DNA of 64,000 bases from Dethiosulfovibrio salsuginis (GTDB taxonomy: Bacteria; Synergistota; Synergistia; Synergistales; Dethiosulfovibrionaceae): positions 1 to 64,000 of the forward strand of contig NZ_FXBB01000010.1 in NCBI RefSeq assembly GCF_900177735.1. The letters are read 5' to 3'. The stretch's first letter is position 1; each line of letters begins with the position of its first letter. Under the pieces are notes generated by a model. That model did not search any database. It had not been told where the DNA came from and was given only the letters and a program-made list of their open reading frames with translations. Position numbers and translations under genes: made by a program. Below are positions 32,176-42,651 of the stretch, piece by piece.

Positions 32176-32632
32176 CTTGTTTCCTGTAGAACTGACTGTA
32201 ATATATCCAGGAGATGACGATGGAGAGTGCTGCCGAAGCGAGAAACATCATCATCGCTGAACCGATAACCGCCCGTCCGCTGTAAAAAAGCGTCACACGG
32301 AGTATCGCCGAGATACATAAGGCGGAAGAGGATACTCCCAGGAAAAGGATGGGGATCCTTCCCTCTTTAGGGATAATCATCCATACTAGCCTGAAAACCA
32401 TAAATAGCCCTCCATAAAGAGAAGCTGAAAAACCAGGTATTCCGGTCCAACGGAAATCCCAGAGCAGCCCCCCTAAAAAACATCCCCAAAGGTATCTATC
32501 GTAGTGTTTCTCGTCGGTAAGACCTTTTGAAAATATCGACAAAAAGAACAGATCTGGAGCTAAAGCCCAACCTGCGAAGGCAACCTGTAGCAGGTTTTGG
32601 AGATACCAAAAAGCTAAAAACACGAAAATCAT
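32168..32632 (-). CDS. mreD: Rod shape-determining protein MreD
   Basis: Small integral membrane protein of the rod complex; 154 residues with about five predicted membrane helices. Sequence conservation in MreD is low, so the call rests on topology, length and position between mreC and the PBP2 gene. It starts 2 bp after mreC. Confidence 0.88.
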   Translation of the reverse strand: MIFVFLAFWYLQNLLQVAFAGWALAPDLFFLSIFSKGLTDEKHYDRYLWGCFLGGLLWDFRWTGIPGFSASLYGGLFMVFRLVWMIIPKEGRIPILFLGVSSSALCISAILRVTLFYSGRAVIGSAMMMFLASAALSIVISWIYYSQFYRKQDV

Positions 32633-32634
32633 GT

Positions 32635-33411
32635 TTACTCATCACTTTCTCGACGGAAAACCCTGACGCCGTATATTCGAGATAGGGAGCCTCCAGGTAT
32701 AACCTTGTACTCGGTTATTCCGTGATCGCTCTCCCTGGTCACTCCACTGAGAGAACCGACGGGAATTCCCGCCGGTATGGACTCCCCGATAAGGGCTGTA
32801 TCAAGGGTCATTCCCTCTTTTATCTGACTTCCGTCGGGAATATACCTCAGCCACAGAGATCCCGTACCATCTCCTGTAATAACCCCAACGTCTCTCGTCT
32901 CTCTTATAACCACAGGTATCATCTCTCCTGTAGAGCTTATAAGACTGACCCAAGAGCGAGAGGTCTCAACCGAGGCAACCCTCCCTATGAGAAAGCCATC
33001 CTGGAGCACCGGATCCCCAGGGGAGACCCCATCTATGCCGCCTTTATTTATCCTGAGTCTGTCCCACCAACTTAAAGGGAGACGAAGATCGACCATAGAG
33101 TCCTTCGTGGAGGATAGTACCGACTCCCTTACGTCTAGAGCTTCTTTCATATGCAGCGCCAGAAAGAGACCGTCGTTTTCCCGTTCCAGTTTCTCCAGGT
33201 GGGCTAAAACGTGGTCTCGTTCCTTTATCCAACCTTGAGCTCCTATGTAGGTCTCTCTAATAAAGATCCCTGGTCTTTCGATAAATTCCAGAATACCTCC
33301 TATTTGCCCCATGAGTTTTACGATAGTCTCGCTACCGGTACTTAGGGTAAGGAGCAATCCCAGGGCCACGGCGCATAACCCAGAGATGATCTGTGGCTGT
33401 CGGTTCTCCAT
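32635..33411 (-). CDS. mreC: Rod shape-determining protein MreC
   Basis: Bitopic protein linking MreB to PBP2 and RodA in the periplasm. An N-terminal membrane helix (SGLCAVALGLLLTLSTG) is followed by a coiled coil of about 40 residues (HLEKLERENDGLFLAL) and two beta-barrel lobes. I choose ATG 33411 (258 residues), with AAGGA 8 nt upstream, over the ATG at 33417, which is too close to it. Confidence 0.94.
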   Translation of the reverse strand: MENRQPQIISGLCAVALGLLLTLSTGSETIVKLMGQIGGILEFIERPGIFIRETYIGAQGWIKERDHVLAHLEKLERENDGLFLALHMKEALDVRESVLSSTKDSMVDLRLPLSWWDRLRINKGGIDGVSPGDPVLQDGFLIGRVASVETSRSWVSLISSTGEMIPVVIRETRDVGVITGDGTGSLWLRYIPDGSQIKEGMTLDTALIGESIPAGIPVGSLSGVTRESDHGITEYKVIPGGSLSRIYGVRVFRRESDE

Positions 33412-33435
33412 CGGCATCTTCCTTCTCTTTGGGGC

Positions 33436-34485
33436 CTATCGGCTTCCTTTTTCCACCGACATGAGGACTTTCCTCATGGCACTGAGATCCTCCAATATTT
33501 TCCCAACGCCGTTGGCCACAGAATGGAGAGGATCGTCAGCCAGAATAACAGGGGCGTTCAGAGCCCTTGAAAATCTCGATGCCAGCCCTTTTATCTGACA
33601 GACACCGCCGGTTAGGACGATTCCCTGATCCACAATATCCTTTGAAAGCTCAGGAGGAGTCTGCTCTAAAGCGACTTTAACCATGTCCTCTACCCTTGAG
33701 ATCAAAGGATCCAGGGCCTCCCTTATCTCTACGGAGGATACAGTGGTTACCTTAGGAAGTCCGTCCGCAAGGTCTCTACCTTTGACCTCTACGTCTATCT
33801 CATTATCCAGAGGTATGGCCGACCCGATGCTTATCTTTATGTTTTCCGCGGTAGTCTCCCCTATCAATATGGCGTGTTTCTGCCGGAGCATGGCGATAAT
33901 GGCCTCGTCCATGTCGTCTCCGGCCGCTCTGAGGGAGTTATTTACCACAATTCCACCGAGAGAGAGCACCGCGACTTCACTGGTACCTCCTCCGATATCC
34001 AAGACCATGCTGCCCCTCGGATCCTGAATAGGAAGACCTGCGCCGAGGGCGGATGCGATAGGCTCGTCTACGACGTAGGCTTCTCTAGCACCAGCACCTA
34101 AGGTAGCGTCTATGACCGCCTTCTTTTCGACCTCAGTTACCTTTGCAGGAACGGAGATTACCACCCTTGGACGGGACTTTACCCCTCTTCCTCCGGTCAG
34201 CTGTAAAAAGTGTCTTATGATAGCCTCGGTCATATCGAAGTTAGCTATTACCCCGTCTTTCAACGGTTTTATCGTGGAAACCCCTGTAGGGGTTTTTCCC
34301 ATCATGGCCTTGGCCTCATGGCCGAAAGCGATAACCTCTAGCTGGCCGCCCTTTTTTTTCTTCCTAACCGCGACAGCAGAGGGCTCGTCTATGACTATCC
34401 CCTTACCGCTCTGATATACCACCACGTTGGATGTACCTAGATCGATGCCCACATCGTTTCCAAGAAAACCAGAAAAAAAACCCAC
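33436..34485 (-). CDS. mreB: Rod shape-determining protein MreB
   Basis: Actin-like ATPase whose membrane filaments direct elongation. The 349-residue protein has the phosphate-binding loop GIDLGTSNVVVY at about residues 14-25, VLDIGGGTSEVAVLS, and the C-terminal GIVLTGGVCQIKG. Translation starts at GTG (34485) with GGAGG about 9 nt before it. It leads mreC, mreD and the PBP2 gene. Confidence 0.97.
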   Translation of the reverse strand: MGFFSGFLGNDVGIDLGTSNVVVYQSGKGIVIDEPSAVAVRKKKKGGQLEVIAFGHEAKAMMGKTPTGVSTIKPLKDGVIANFDMTEAIIRHFLQLTGGRGVKSRPRVVISVPAKVTEVEKKAVIDATLGAGAREAYVVDEPIASALGAGLPIQDPRGSMVLDIGGGTSEVAVLSLGGIVVNNSLRAAGDDMDEAIIAMLRQKHAILIGETTAENIKISIGSAIPLDNEIDVEVKGRDLADGLPKVTTVSSVEIREALDPLISRVEDMVKVALEQTPPELSKDIVDQGIVLTGGVCQIKGLASRFSRALNAPVILADDPLHSVANGVGKILEDLSAMRKVLMSVEKGSR

Positions 34486-34513
34486 CTGTTTGTTCCTCCT
34501 CTTATGTACACCT

Positions 34514-35161
34514 TTACAGCGAAACAGCAGCTATACCCTGCCGTGACACTATATAGTGCCCTAGAAAATCCAATCCTAAAGCATCGGTCTTTTCCTTTAC
34601 TATTTTCGTTAAAACCTTATCCTCGTAACTGCTATCTAAAGTACCGTTGGGATGGTTATGCACCAATACCAATCCCTTTGAATCTAACCTTACAGCTTTT
34701 TTTAGAAGATATCTGAGGTCCAAAGAGGCCCCATCAGGTCCTCCATAGGAAAGCTTTTCCCTGGCTATAATACCCTCTTTTTCGTCGAGGAAAAGGGCTA
34801 TTATAAACTCTCTATCCTCTTCAGAAATAAATAACCTTATCTCATCCAAAGCAACGGAGATCTTGGTCCTGTCTCCCGATTCATTCAGGGCCAATAGGGA
34901 TATTCGTCGACCAAGTTCGATTGCCGCAAGTATAGCGGTTGACTTCGCCACCCCTAAACCTTTCAAGGACATCAATTCCTGTACCGACGATTTGCTTAAT
35001 CCCCTAAGTCCACCGAAGGAGCTAAGGATGTAGCTTGATAACCCAACGACATCTCGAGATCCATCTCCGGTCCTCAGCAGGACAGCCAGTAGCTCTCCAT
35101 CGCTCAAAGCGGATGGTCCCTTCAAAAGAAGCCTTTCCCTTGGGAGCTGATCGCCGGTCAT
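34514..35161 (-). CDS. radC: RadC-family JAB-domain protein
   Basis: A 215-residue RadC protein: N-terminal helix-hairpin-helix region (LKGLGVAKSTAILAAIELG) and a C-terminal JAB1/MPN metalloprotease-like domain with HNHPNG and a downstream serine/aspartate. Despite its name, RadC has no firmly established DNA-repair role. The start ATG overlaps the stop of the metallo-hydrolase gene (ATGA). It commonly sits next to mreB, as here. Confidence 0.93.
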   Translation of the reverse strand: MTGDQLPRERLLLKGPSALSDGELLAVLLRTGDGSRDVVGLSSYILSSFGGLRGLSKSSVQELMSLKGLGVAKSTAILAAIELGRRISLLALNESGDRTKISVALDEIRLFISEEDREFIIALFLDEKEGIIAREKLSYGGPDGASLDLRYLLKKAVRLDSKGLVLVHNHPNGTLDSSYEDKVLTKIVKEKTDALGLDFLGHYIVSRQGIAAVSL

Positions 35162-35784
35162 GACAAAAAGGGATTTTCTCTTTTTTCTACCTTTAGAGAG
35201 GTCTCTGGACCATGGCCAGGGAGGACTTTAAGATCATCGTCCATATCCATGAAAAGGTTTAAAGAACCGGCCATGAGATCTGGAACACTTCCAGGAAGGT
35301 CGGTCCTTCCTATACTTCTCGCGAAAAGGGTATCTCCGGTGATAAGAACCGAGCGACCTTCATCGGTCACCAAGAGACAACAGCTTCCCATAGTGTGTCC
35401 TGGTGTGTGAATTACCTTTAGATCCATGGTCCCTACGGAAAACGTTTCTCCATGGGCCAGGTATCCAGTGGCTAGTATCGGGGGACACTCGGTTCCTAAG
35501 TTAACTGAAAGGTTCTTCTCCCCATTAGAGAGCATCGGTTCGTCATCTTTGTTAACCATTAGTTCACACTGAAATTCCTCGAGAAGCTTCGCTGCTCCTG
35601 CGATATGATCGGCGTGTCCGTGGGTGAGTATAATAGCCTTCAGAGAGAGATTCTCCCTGTTGATCCAATTTATCACGTCTTCCGGATCCCCTCCTGGATC
35701 GACGAAAAAAGCGGCTCCGTCTTTATCCCAGAAAATATAACCGTTAGTCCAAAGGGGTCCTAAAGGAAATCTTCTGTAATCCAT
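35158..35784 (-). CDS. MBL-fold metallo-hydrolase (glyoxalase II-like)
   Basis: A 208-residue metallo-beta-lactamase-fold hydrolase. Metal-binding motifs are LTHGHADHIAGA, the HTPGHTMGS histidine, TGDTLFARSIGRTD and a late LPGHGPET histidine; these match hydroxyacylglutathione-hydrolase-like proteins of the YcbL type. The true substrate is not indicated. It sits between dtd and radC with no more than a few bases between genes. Confidence 0.88.
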   Translation of the reverse strand: MDYRRFPLGPLWTNGYIFWDKDGAAFFVDPGGDPEDVINWINRENLSLKAIILTHGHADHIAGAAKLLEEFQCELMVNKDDEPMLSNGEKNLSVNLGTECPPILATGYLAHGETFSVGTMDLKVIHTPGHTMGSCCLLVTDEGRSVLITGDTLFARSIGRTDLPGSVPDLMAGSLNLFMDMDDDLKVLPGHGPETSLKVEKRENPFLS

Positions 35785-35786
35785 AA

Positions 35787-36233
35787 TTAAACCTCCGGGG
35801 TTTCAATAATCAAAGTTACCGGACCATCGTTGTGTATCTCAAGGTCCATGTGGGCCTGAAAAACACCGGTTGCGACCGATAGGCCCTTGGCTTTTAGCTC
35901 ATCCACAAAAAGTTCGTAAAGTTTTTTAGCCTCAACTGGCTCCGCTGCCTCAACGAAGGAAGGTCTCCTTCCCTTCCGACAGTCGGCGTATAAGGTGAAC
36001 TGAGAGACCACCAGGACCTGACCATCGACTTCCTTCAAAGACAGGTTGAGTTTTCCATTTTGATCCTCAAACACCCTCAGAGAGGCTATTTTATCCGAAA
36101 GCCATCTAGCTTGATCCGGTCCGTCTCCATGGGTCACACCTAGGAGGACGCATAAGCCATTACCTATCCTTCCGACTTCCTCACCGTCTACAACCACAGC
36201 TGAGCTTAAAACTCGCTGAACAACAGCCTTCAT
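35787..36233 (-). CDS. dtd: D-aminoacyl-tRNA deacylase
   Basis: Removes D-amino acids and glycine mischarged on tRNA. The 148-residue protein shows the active-site motif [17 protein letters not shown] and the C-terminal NDGPVT motif that forms the cross-subunit Gly-cis-Pro site. It lies directly after the RelA/SpoT gene, an arrangement seen in many bacteria. Confidence 0.96.
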   Translation of the reverse strand: MKAVVQRVLSSAVVVDGEEVGRIGNGLCVLLGVTHGDGPDQARWLSDKIASLRVFEDQNGKLNLSLKEVDGQVLVVSQFTLYADCRKGRRPSFVEAAEPVEAKKLYELFVDELKAKGLSVATGVFQAHMDLEIHNDGPVTLIIETPEV

Positions 36234-36237
36234 GACC

Positions 36238-38499
36238 TTACCCCCTATTTACGTCAATCACATTTTTAACGGTATTTATTCTGGCTATCACTGTATAAAG
36301 ATGCTCCAAGTTCCTGACGGTGACCTCAAGCTTCATCCTGGCCTGTCCTCCACCGATTTGATTTGCCTTTACCGAGGGCAAACTGGACTCAGCCTGAGAG
36401 ACCGCCTGAGCGACGTCGGAAAAAAGACCAGGTCTATCCAGTGCATCGACTATAATTCTGGCTTCGTATCGTTTTTTTCCTGTATGTCCCCAGGATACCT
36501 GGATAAGCCTCTCTGAGGGTATTTTAGATATATTGGCACAGTTCTCCCTGTGGACGGTAATCCCTCTGACTCTGGTGGAGAAGCCGACTATGCTGTCTCC
36601 TGGAACCGGTTTACAGCAGTCGGAGAGTTTTACCAAAACCCCCTCCGCCCCTTCGACGAAAATATCAAGGTTATCTTTTCTTATCATTTTTTGAGGGGCT
36701 GGATCGGGTACAACGTTGGATGAATCGCCAGGAGAATCGGGCAAAACAGCGGATATTCGGGCAGCTATGGAGCCAGGAGAGTGGGCGTTTGATCCAATAG
36801 AGTAGAACACGTCCTCGCCGTTATTGTACCCCATATCTCTAGCTATTTTGTTTAAAGCAGCACCTATATCGTCCTGAGAGTGAGAATTACTCTGGTCTGG
36901 ATATCTCTTCTTAAGCTCCCTGTCCAGAAGCTCTCTGCCCCTCTGGATAGCCTCCGATTTCGCTACCGAGTCGAGATGTTTGAAGTAGTTTCTTATCTTG
37001 AGCTTAGCCTTGCTGCTCTTGACGACTTTGAGCCAGTCTCTCGAGGGCTTGCCCTGAGGGGAGGTCAGAACCTTGACTATATCGCCGTTTTGAAGCTCGT
37101 AGTCCGCCGGAACGATACGGTTGTTGACCATAGCACCTACGTACTGGTTACCGACCTGAGTGTGTACAGCAAAGGCAAAATCGACAGGAGAGGCCCCTCT
37201 TGGAAGGGATTTAACGTCTCCCTGAGGTGTAAAAACGAAGACGTCGGAGGTAAGCACGTCGTCTTTAAGGCGCTCCATAAACTCCTCTGGCCTCGTCTCC
37301 TGGCCTCCCTCGATGGCCTGTCTGATCCACTCCAGTTTGGTGTCTAGATCGTCCATTTTATTGGAGCCCTCTTTATATCTCCAGTGAGCGGCGACACCGT
37401 ATTCGGCCAACCAGTGCATCTCCCAGGTCCTTATCTGAACCTCCATAGGTTCTCCAGAGGGACCGACTACGGTGGTGTGAAGAGACTGGTACATGTTGTT
37501 CTTAGGATTAGCTATATAGTCGTCAAACTGACCCGGTATGGGCTTCCATACGGTGTGTACTATGCCTAAAACGGTGTAGCAGGTGGTCACATCGTCTACT
37601 GTCACCCTCATCGCCAGCAGATCGTATAGCTGGTCCACCGAAAGGCCCTTTCGATTCATCTTTTCTAAAATGCTATAAAAATGTTTAGCTCGTCCCTTTA
37701 TGAAGGCGTCTATACCGTGATCTTTAAGTCTAACCTCCAACTCCTCTATAGCTTTTTTTATCGTGGCTTCCCTCTCAGGGAGCCTTTTTTGGACTTTTTT
37801 TCTTATCTCGTAGTACATATTAGGGTCGTAATACTTAAAAGCGAGGTCCTCGAGAGTCCTCTTTACCTGATATATACCAAGACGGTGGGCTAAAGGAGCG
37901 TATATTTCCAAAGTTTCCTTCGCTATTCTCTGTTGTTTGTCTTTCCTTAGGGCACCTAAAGTCCTCATGTTATGGGTTCTGTCCGCAAGCTTGATCAGCA
38001 CGACTCGAATGTCTTTGGCCATGACCAAGAACATCTTTCGGAGATTTTCCGCCTGATAGTCCTCAAAGGATTTAAAGGGAAGTTTCCCAAGCTTAGTTAC
38101 CCCATCCACCAGGACCCCTACCTCAGAGCCAAATCTCTCGACGAGCTCCTCTTTAGTGACCACAGTGTCCTCGATACAGTCGTGGAGAAGGGCCGCCTGC
38201 ATCGTCTGAAGATCCATCTTCATGTCCGCCAGAAGGGACGCTACGTAAACACAGTGTATTATGTAAGGCTCCCCTGTCCCTCTTTTTTGGTCTCCATGGG
38301 CCACCGCGGCAAATATCAGGGCCTCCCCTAAATCCATAAGCTCCTCTCTGGATAGATACCGAGAGACCTTGGACCAGAGTTCCTGCCAGGCAAATTTAAC
38401 GGTAACAGAGCGCTGGCTTTCAGGAATACGGCCCATAAAACTGTCTCTAAGGGAGAACATCTCCTTTTTGCTGGAGGTTTTCTTTACATCACCGGTCAT
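36238..38499 (-). CDS. relA: Bifunctional (p)ppGpp synthetase/hydrolase (RelA/SpoT)
   Basis: Controls the stringent response by making and breaking (p)ppGpp. Domains in order: HD hydrolase ([18 protein letters not shown]), which looks intact; the synthetase domain ([15 protein letters not shown]); TGS ([21 protein letters not shown] is split across its start); a helical region; a conserved-cysteine segment ([11 protein letters not shown]); and a C-terminal ACT domain. The ATG at 38499 has GGAGG 8 nt upstream; a GTG at 38506-38508 overlaps it. Confidence 0.96.
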   Translation of the reverse strand: MTGDVKKTSSKKEMFSLRDSFMGRIPESQRSVTVKFAWQELWSKVSRYLSREELMDLGEALIFAAVAHGDQKRGTGEPYIIHCVYVASLLADMKMDLQTMQAALLHDCIEDTVVTKEELVERFGSEVGVLVDGVTKLGKLPFKSFEDYQAENLRKMFLVMAKDIRVVLIKLADRTHNMRTLGALRKDKQQRIAKETLEIYAPLAHRLGIYQVKRTLEDLAFKYYDPNMYYEIRKKVQKRLPEREATIKKAIEELEVRLKDHGIDAFIKGRAKHFYSILEKMNRKGLSVDQLYDLLAMRVTVDDVTTCYTVLGIVHTVWKPIPGQFDDYIANPKNNMYQSLHTTVVGPSGEPMEVQIRTWEMHWLAEYGVAAHWRYKEGSNKMDDLDTKLEWIRQAIEGGQETRPEEFMERLKDDVLTSDVFVFTPQGDVKSLPRGASPVDFAFAVHTQVGNQYVGAMVNNRIVPADYELQNGDIVKVLTSPQGKPSRDWLKVVKSSKAKLKIRNYFKHLDSVAKSEAIQRGRELLDRELKKRYPDQSNSHSQDDIGAALNKIARDMGYNNGEDVFYSIGSNAHSPGSIAARISAVLPDSPGDSSNVVPDPAPQKMIRKDNLDIFVEGAEGVLVKLSDCCKPVPGDSIVGFSTRVRGITVHRENCANISKIPSERLIQVSWGHTGKKRYEARIIVDALDRPGLFSDVAQAVSQAESSLPSVKANQIGGGQARMKLEVTVRNLEHLYTVIARINTVKNVIDVNRG

Positions 38500-38525
38500 A
38501 TACCTCACCTCCGGTCTAAATATTT

Positions 38526-40169
38526 TTAAAACATCACTATTTTTTCCACTATGAACTGAAGGTCCTTTCGACCTCTCCAGGAGTTGATGCTAGGTCTATA
38601 GACCCAGCCACGGATCCTCTCCATCGATCTATGCTGACAGGCTCCGTTAAAGGCAATTAGTTTTTTTGATCCCGACTCTATTTTAGCGTGAACTCCTCCT
38701 TCTCCAAGAGGAATTAGCCTCTCCCCTCCCTCTCGAGAGGTGAAAAAACAGGGGAATGGGTTATCCTGTCCAAAGGGACCTATGCGGTTCAGATCTTTCC
38801 AGATCAGAAGGTCAAACATAGATGGATCATAGTCTACCACCGTTTCCGGCTTTTCCGCCACTTCAATCGATCTGAGCTTTATCTCCAAAGCTGAAGAAAG
38901 CTCTTCCCATCTGGAATTGCTGACAGAGAAACCAGCGGCATAGGGATGACCTCCCCAGGAATCAAGCAGAGGAGCCAATTCCGATAAAATCTCTACCGCA
39001 TTTCCGCCATCAGGGACCCTTAAAGTTCCCTTTATCCCCTTCCCGGAGGGAGCAGCCAGGGCAAAACCGAGGGAGTACCTTGAGCAAAGCCTACTAGCGA
39101 TTGCACTTAGCAAGCCAACCGGCCAATCTGGGTTATACATAACGTGTTCGACGTAATTTTCAAGTTTTTTAGCTATGTCTGCAGCTATATCGCTGGAGAT
39201 CTTTTTTCTTCTGACGTTAAGGTCCTCTAGACGATCTATGGAGGAGAGATCTCCTGTCAGGATCACCGATAACGAGAGGTCCGCTACGTCCATTCGTCCA
39301 GCGGCGTTTAGACAGGGTACCAGCTTCATAGCCAACGAACTTTCGTCTATATCCTCTTTTACCAAGCCAAGACGGTCGACAAGCCTGGCTAAACCAGGCC
39401 TTTTGGAACTTTTAAGGACGGTAAGACCTTCCTGAACCAAAGCCCTGTTAAGATACCCCATACTTACACAGTCTCCAACGGTGGACATAGCGACTAGGTC
39501 CAATCTTTCCATCAGCCATCTGGAAGGCAGGATCCCTTCGCTGAACGCCCAACTCCACAGGACAGCGGTAGCACATAAGGTTTTTGCCTCCTCAGAGCCT
39601 CCTCTTTGAGGGTTAACGAAAGCCTCAATATCTATGGTGTTTCCTTCGACAGAGTGATGATCAAAGACCATTACGTTCATTCCGTTGTCGACGGCGTATT
39701 CGATGGATTCCACGTCTTTAGAGCCACAGTCGGTGACTATGAGGGTCTCTATACCACCTTTAAGGGCTTTTTTTATGACATTTAGGTGAACTCCATAGCC
39801 CTCTTTCTGTCGGTGGGGGAGATAGTAATGAACCGACTTGGCTCCAGACTCTCTGGCCATCTCCACCGCAAGGGCAGATGAACATACTCCGTCGACGTCA
39901 TAATCACCGTAAACCATAACTCTAGCCCCAGGAACGGCTTTACCCCATTCAAGGGCGGTCTCCACAGATCCTGGACCGATATCCAGACCGTTTAAACAGT
40001 CCTTAAGGTCCAGGCTTAAGCGTTTAGACATGCTTTCCATATCGGAAAAACCTTTTGATCTCAGTACCGCAGCGACCAGTTCGGAACAACCTAGACTGTG
40101 AGCGAGGTCAGAAGACTCTCGATCTAGGGAAAATATATCTATTAGCTCCGTTGAACAAACAGGAAGCAT
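38526..40169 (-). CDS. recJ: DHH-family single-strand exonuclease (RecJ-like)
   Basis: A 5'-3' single-strand DNA exonuclease used in recombination and repair. The 547-residue protein has the catalytic motifs VYGDYDVDGVCS and VFDHHSVEG, with a DHHA1 domain (GGHPYAAGFSVS) further on. I start at ATG 40169 (MLPVCSTEL), preceded by AAGGAGGGGG; the in-frame extension to 40217 has no such site. A terminator lies directly upstream, so it begins a transcription unit leading into relA. Confidence 0.9.
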   Translation of the reverse strand: MLPVCSTELIDIFSLDRESSDLAHSLGCSELVAAVLRSKGFSDMESMSKRLSLDLKDCLNGLDIGPGSVETALEWGKAVPGARVMVYGDYDVDGVCSSALAVEMARESGAKSVHYYLPHRQKEGYGVHLNVIKKALKGGIETLIVTDCGSKDVESIEYAVDNGMNVMVFDHHSVEGNTIDIEAFVNPQRGGSEEAKTLCATAVLWSWAFSEGILPSRWLMERLDLVAMSTVGDCVSMGYLNRALVQEGLTVLKSSKRPGLARLVDRLGLVKEDIDESSLAMKLVPCLNAAGRMDVADLSLSVILTGDLSSIDRLEDLNVRRKKISSDIAADIAKKLENYVEHVMYNPDWPVGLLSAIASRLCSRYSLGFALAAPSGKGIKGTLRVPDGGNAVEILSELAPLLDSWGGHPYAAGFSVSNSRWEELSSALEIKLRSIEVAEKPETVVDYDPSMFDLLIWKDLNRIGPFGQDNPFPCFFTSREGGERLIPLGEGGVHAKIESGSKKLIAFNGACQHRSMERIRGWVYRPSINSWRGRKDLQFIVEKIVMF

Positions 40170-40215
40170 CGACTCCCCCTCCTTATAAACTTTGAAATTA
40201 CACAGTGGATAGAAC

Positions 40216-40245
40216 AAAAAAGGGAGAGAGCATAGGCCCCCTCCC
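40216..40245 (-). terminator. Terminator after secF
   Basis: On the minus strand a 9-bp stem (40245-40237 with 40230-40222, two G-U pairs) around a 6-nt loop is followed by six T residues, 16 bp after the secF stop. Confidence 0.75.
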
Positions 40246-40260
40246 CGTTCAATCCCTTTT

Positions 40261-41139
40261 TTATCCCTTTAACGGGGATTTTTTAAACCACTCGTCGAGT
40301 ATCGAGCTGGCCACGTAGATAGAGCTGTAAGTACCTACCAAAATACCCACCATAAGGGCAAAAGAGAAGTTGGACAGCACAGGTCCTCCCCAGATGTAGA
40401 AGGCTAAAACCGGGAGAAAGGTGGTTAAGGAGGTGTTTATCGTCCTTGAGAGGGTCTGGTTTATGGAGACGTTCATGGTGTCATCGACACCCCAGCTTCT
40501 GAGATGCTTCCAATTTTCCCTGACCCTATCCAGAACCACAATAGTATCGTTGAGAGAGTAGCCAACGATGGTGAGAATAGCCGCGATAAAGGTAACCGAG
40601 ATCTCTCTGCCGGTGAGACTGAAGACACCAAGGGTTATTATGGTGTCGTGCAGAAGGGCCACGACGCTAGCGGCGGCAAATCTAAACTGAAAACGGACGG
40701 TTATGTAGGCCAGAATACCGAGCAAGGCGAGACCAAGGGCTATAAAGGCCTCTTGCCTAAGCTGCTGTCCCACCACAGGACCTACTTTTTCAAACCTTAG
40801 GACCTGAAGGGTTTCGTATTTGGAGCGAAGGGCCTCTACAGCACGCTGTCTTACGTCCTCTTCCTCCGCTTTAAGGCGTATAATAACGCCCCTGTCGCTA
40901 TAGGCCTGTATTACCGCACTTTCCTGACCGGTTTGGGCCAAAACGTCTCTGACATCTCCGACCTCAACAGGTGCCTGAAACTCTATCTGCACCAGATTTC
41001 CACCGGTAAAATCTATCCCTAGGTTTAATCCCTTTGTCAGAAGGGAACCTAGGCTTATCAGTATGAGAATCGCGCTTACCGCCATAGCTTGGCGACGGTA
41101 GCCCATGAAATTAAAACGATACTTAGCTAATTTTTCCAT
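40261..41139 (-). CDS. secF: Protein translocase subunit SecF
   Basis: Part of the SecDF proton-driven complex that pulls preproteins through SecYEG. The 292-residue protein has an N-terminal membrane helix, the periplasmic motif GIDFTGGNLVQIEF, and five more membrane helices with GYSLNDTIVVLDRVREN. It follows secD by 16 bp. Like SecD, it belongs to the RND-type family. Confidence 0.97.
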   Translation of the reverse strand: MEKLAKYRFNFMGYRRQAMAVSAILILISLGSLLTKGLNLGIDFTGGNLVQIEFQAPVEVGDVRDVLAQTGQESAVIQAYSDRGVIIRLKAEEEDVRQRAVEALRSKYETLQVLRFEKVGPVVGQQLRQEAFIALGLALLGILAYITVRFQFRFAAASVVALLHDTIITLGVFSLTGREISVTFIAAILTIVGYSLNDTIVVLDRVRENWKHLRSWGVDDTMNVSINQTLSRTINTSLTTFLPVLAFYIWGGPVLSNFSFALMVGILVGTYSSIYVASSILDEWFKKSPLKG

Positions 41140-41155
41140 AGTTTTTATGCCTCCC

Positions 41156-42553
41156 CTATTGATTTCTACGGGACAGAGAAGGAATGCCGTTGCGTCCCAC
41201 CATTACCTGAAGCAGGACCCTTGTCACCAAAAGAGCGCTAAAGACGCTGGCCACTATGCCGAAAGTAAGGGTCAGGGCAAAACCTCTGATCGGTCCACTC
41301 CCGAAATAATAGAGAACCGAGGCAGCGATAAGGGTCGTGACGTTGGCATCCAGGATTGTCTTGAAGGCCTTTTTGAACCCCGCTTCCAGGGAAGCTAAGG
41401 GGGTCTTACCATCCCTGTATTCCTCTTTTATTCTCTCGTAGATCAGTATATTACCGTCCACCGCCATACCTATGGTCAGTATAATACCGGCGATGCCGGG
41501 GAGGGTCAGAGTGGCTTTAAAGCTTATAAGCAGCGCAAATAGTATCAGCATGGTGACGACCAAAGCCACGTCCGCAGCTACACCGAGAACCCTGTAGTAG
41601 AGGAGCATAAACAGGACGACCAAAACGCAGCCGATGATTCCGGCTTTTAACCCTGCCTGAATTGAGTCAGCTCCAAGGGTAGGTCCAACGGAGCGATTTT
41701 CAAGGATATCCACCGGAACAGGGAGAGCACCGGCCCTGAGCATTATAGCGAGGTTTCTGGCCTCTTCAGGGGTAAATCGACCGGAGATCTGAGCAGCCCC
41801 ACCGCTTATACGCTCTTGAACGACAGGGGCGGATACGACCGATCCGTCTAGGACGATGGCAATTTGGTTGCCTACGTTTTCCGAGGTCGCCTCATCGAAC
41901 AACTTAGCGCCCTGGTCGTTAAACTCCAGGCTGACTACAGGTCGACCAAGGTTATCGTAGGTGGTCTTTGCGTCTTTGAGATCTTTGCCTGTCACATAGG
42001 GAGAACCGAGAAGATAAATGCGGCCTGACTCGTCGACGGCAACCTTAGTGGAGCTATCGGAGGCCGCTTCTTCCCTTAGCCTTACCTCAAGCTGATCTCT
42101 TTGTTTTTTTACCTCGTTCCATCTCTCCACCGCAGTCTGGTACTCCTCATCGGAGTCGTAGTTAGGCCGCTCCGCTTTTGGGGGAAGAGAGCCTGTCGAC
42201 TGTAAAACTTGACGGAACTCGAGAAGGGCCGTCCTACCTATAAGGTCAAGGGCATGCTCCGGGTTTTCCACCCCTGGCAGGTCGACTATAACCCTGTCCT
42301 GTCCCTCTCTCTGAATGAGAGGTTCTGCCACACCATACTGGTCGACCCGGTTTCTTAAGACGACGAGCAGCCTCTCAACGCTGTCGTGGGTAAGGGGGTT
42401 TTCTTCGGTGCCTTTGGCCTGGAGGACTATGTGAGCCCCACCTTTGAGGTCAAGTCCCAGGTTAATTCTTCCCTTGACAGGGAAAACCGATGCTACCGCT
42501 GCGATGATGACGACAGCCACCAATCCCAGCCGCCAACGATCTTTTCTCAGCAT
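41156..42553 (-). CDS. secD: Protein translocase subunit SecD
   Basis: Partner of SecF. The 465-residue protein starts with a membrane helix, then GLDLKGGAHIVLQ, the P1 periplasmic domain, and a C-terminal six-helix block with GMAVDGNILIYERIKEE. AGGAGG lies upstream of the ATG. A strong hairpin terminator separates it from yajC, so secDF may have weaker or separate expression. Confidence 0.97.
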   Translation of the reverse strand: MLRKDRWRLGLVAVVIIAAVASVFPVKGRINLGLDLKGGAHIVLQAKGTEENPLTHDSVERLLVVLRNRVDQYGVAEPLIQREGQDRVIVDLPGVENPEHALDLIGRTALLEFRQVLQSTGSLPPKAERPNYDSDEEYQTAVERWNEVKKQRDQLEVRLREEAASDSSTKVAVDESGRIYLLGSPYVTGKDLKDAKTTYDNLGRPVVSLEFNDQGAKLFDEATSENVGNQIAIVLDGSVVSAPVVQERISGGAAQISGRFTPEEARNLAIMLRAGALPVPVDILENRSVGPTLGADSIQAGLKAGIIGCVLVVLFMLLYYRVLGVAADVALVVTMLILFALLISFKATLTLPGIAGIILTIGMAVDGNILIYERIKEEYRDGKTPLASLEAGFKKAFKTILDANVTTLIAASVLYYFGSGPIRGFALTLTFGIVASVFSALLVTRVLLQVMVGRNGIPSLSRRNQ

Positions 42554-42596
42554 AAAATTCGCTACCTCCTGACTCTACTCATAAAAGATAAAAACG

Positions 42597-42632
42597 AAAA
42601 AAGGAGTGGATGCGTTGGAGGACATCCACTCC
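42597..42632 (-). terminator. Terminator between yajC and secD
   Basis: A perfect 10-bp stem (GGAGTGGATG with CATCCACTCC) around a 10-nt loop is followed by six T residues on the minus strand, beginning 20 bp after the yajC stop. Confidence 0.85.
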
Positions 42633-42651
42633 AGACATTTACCGGATCGAT

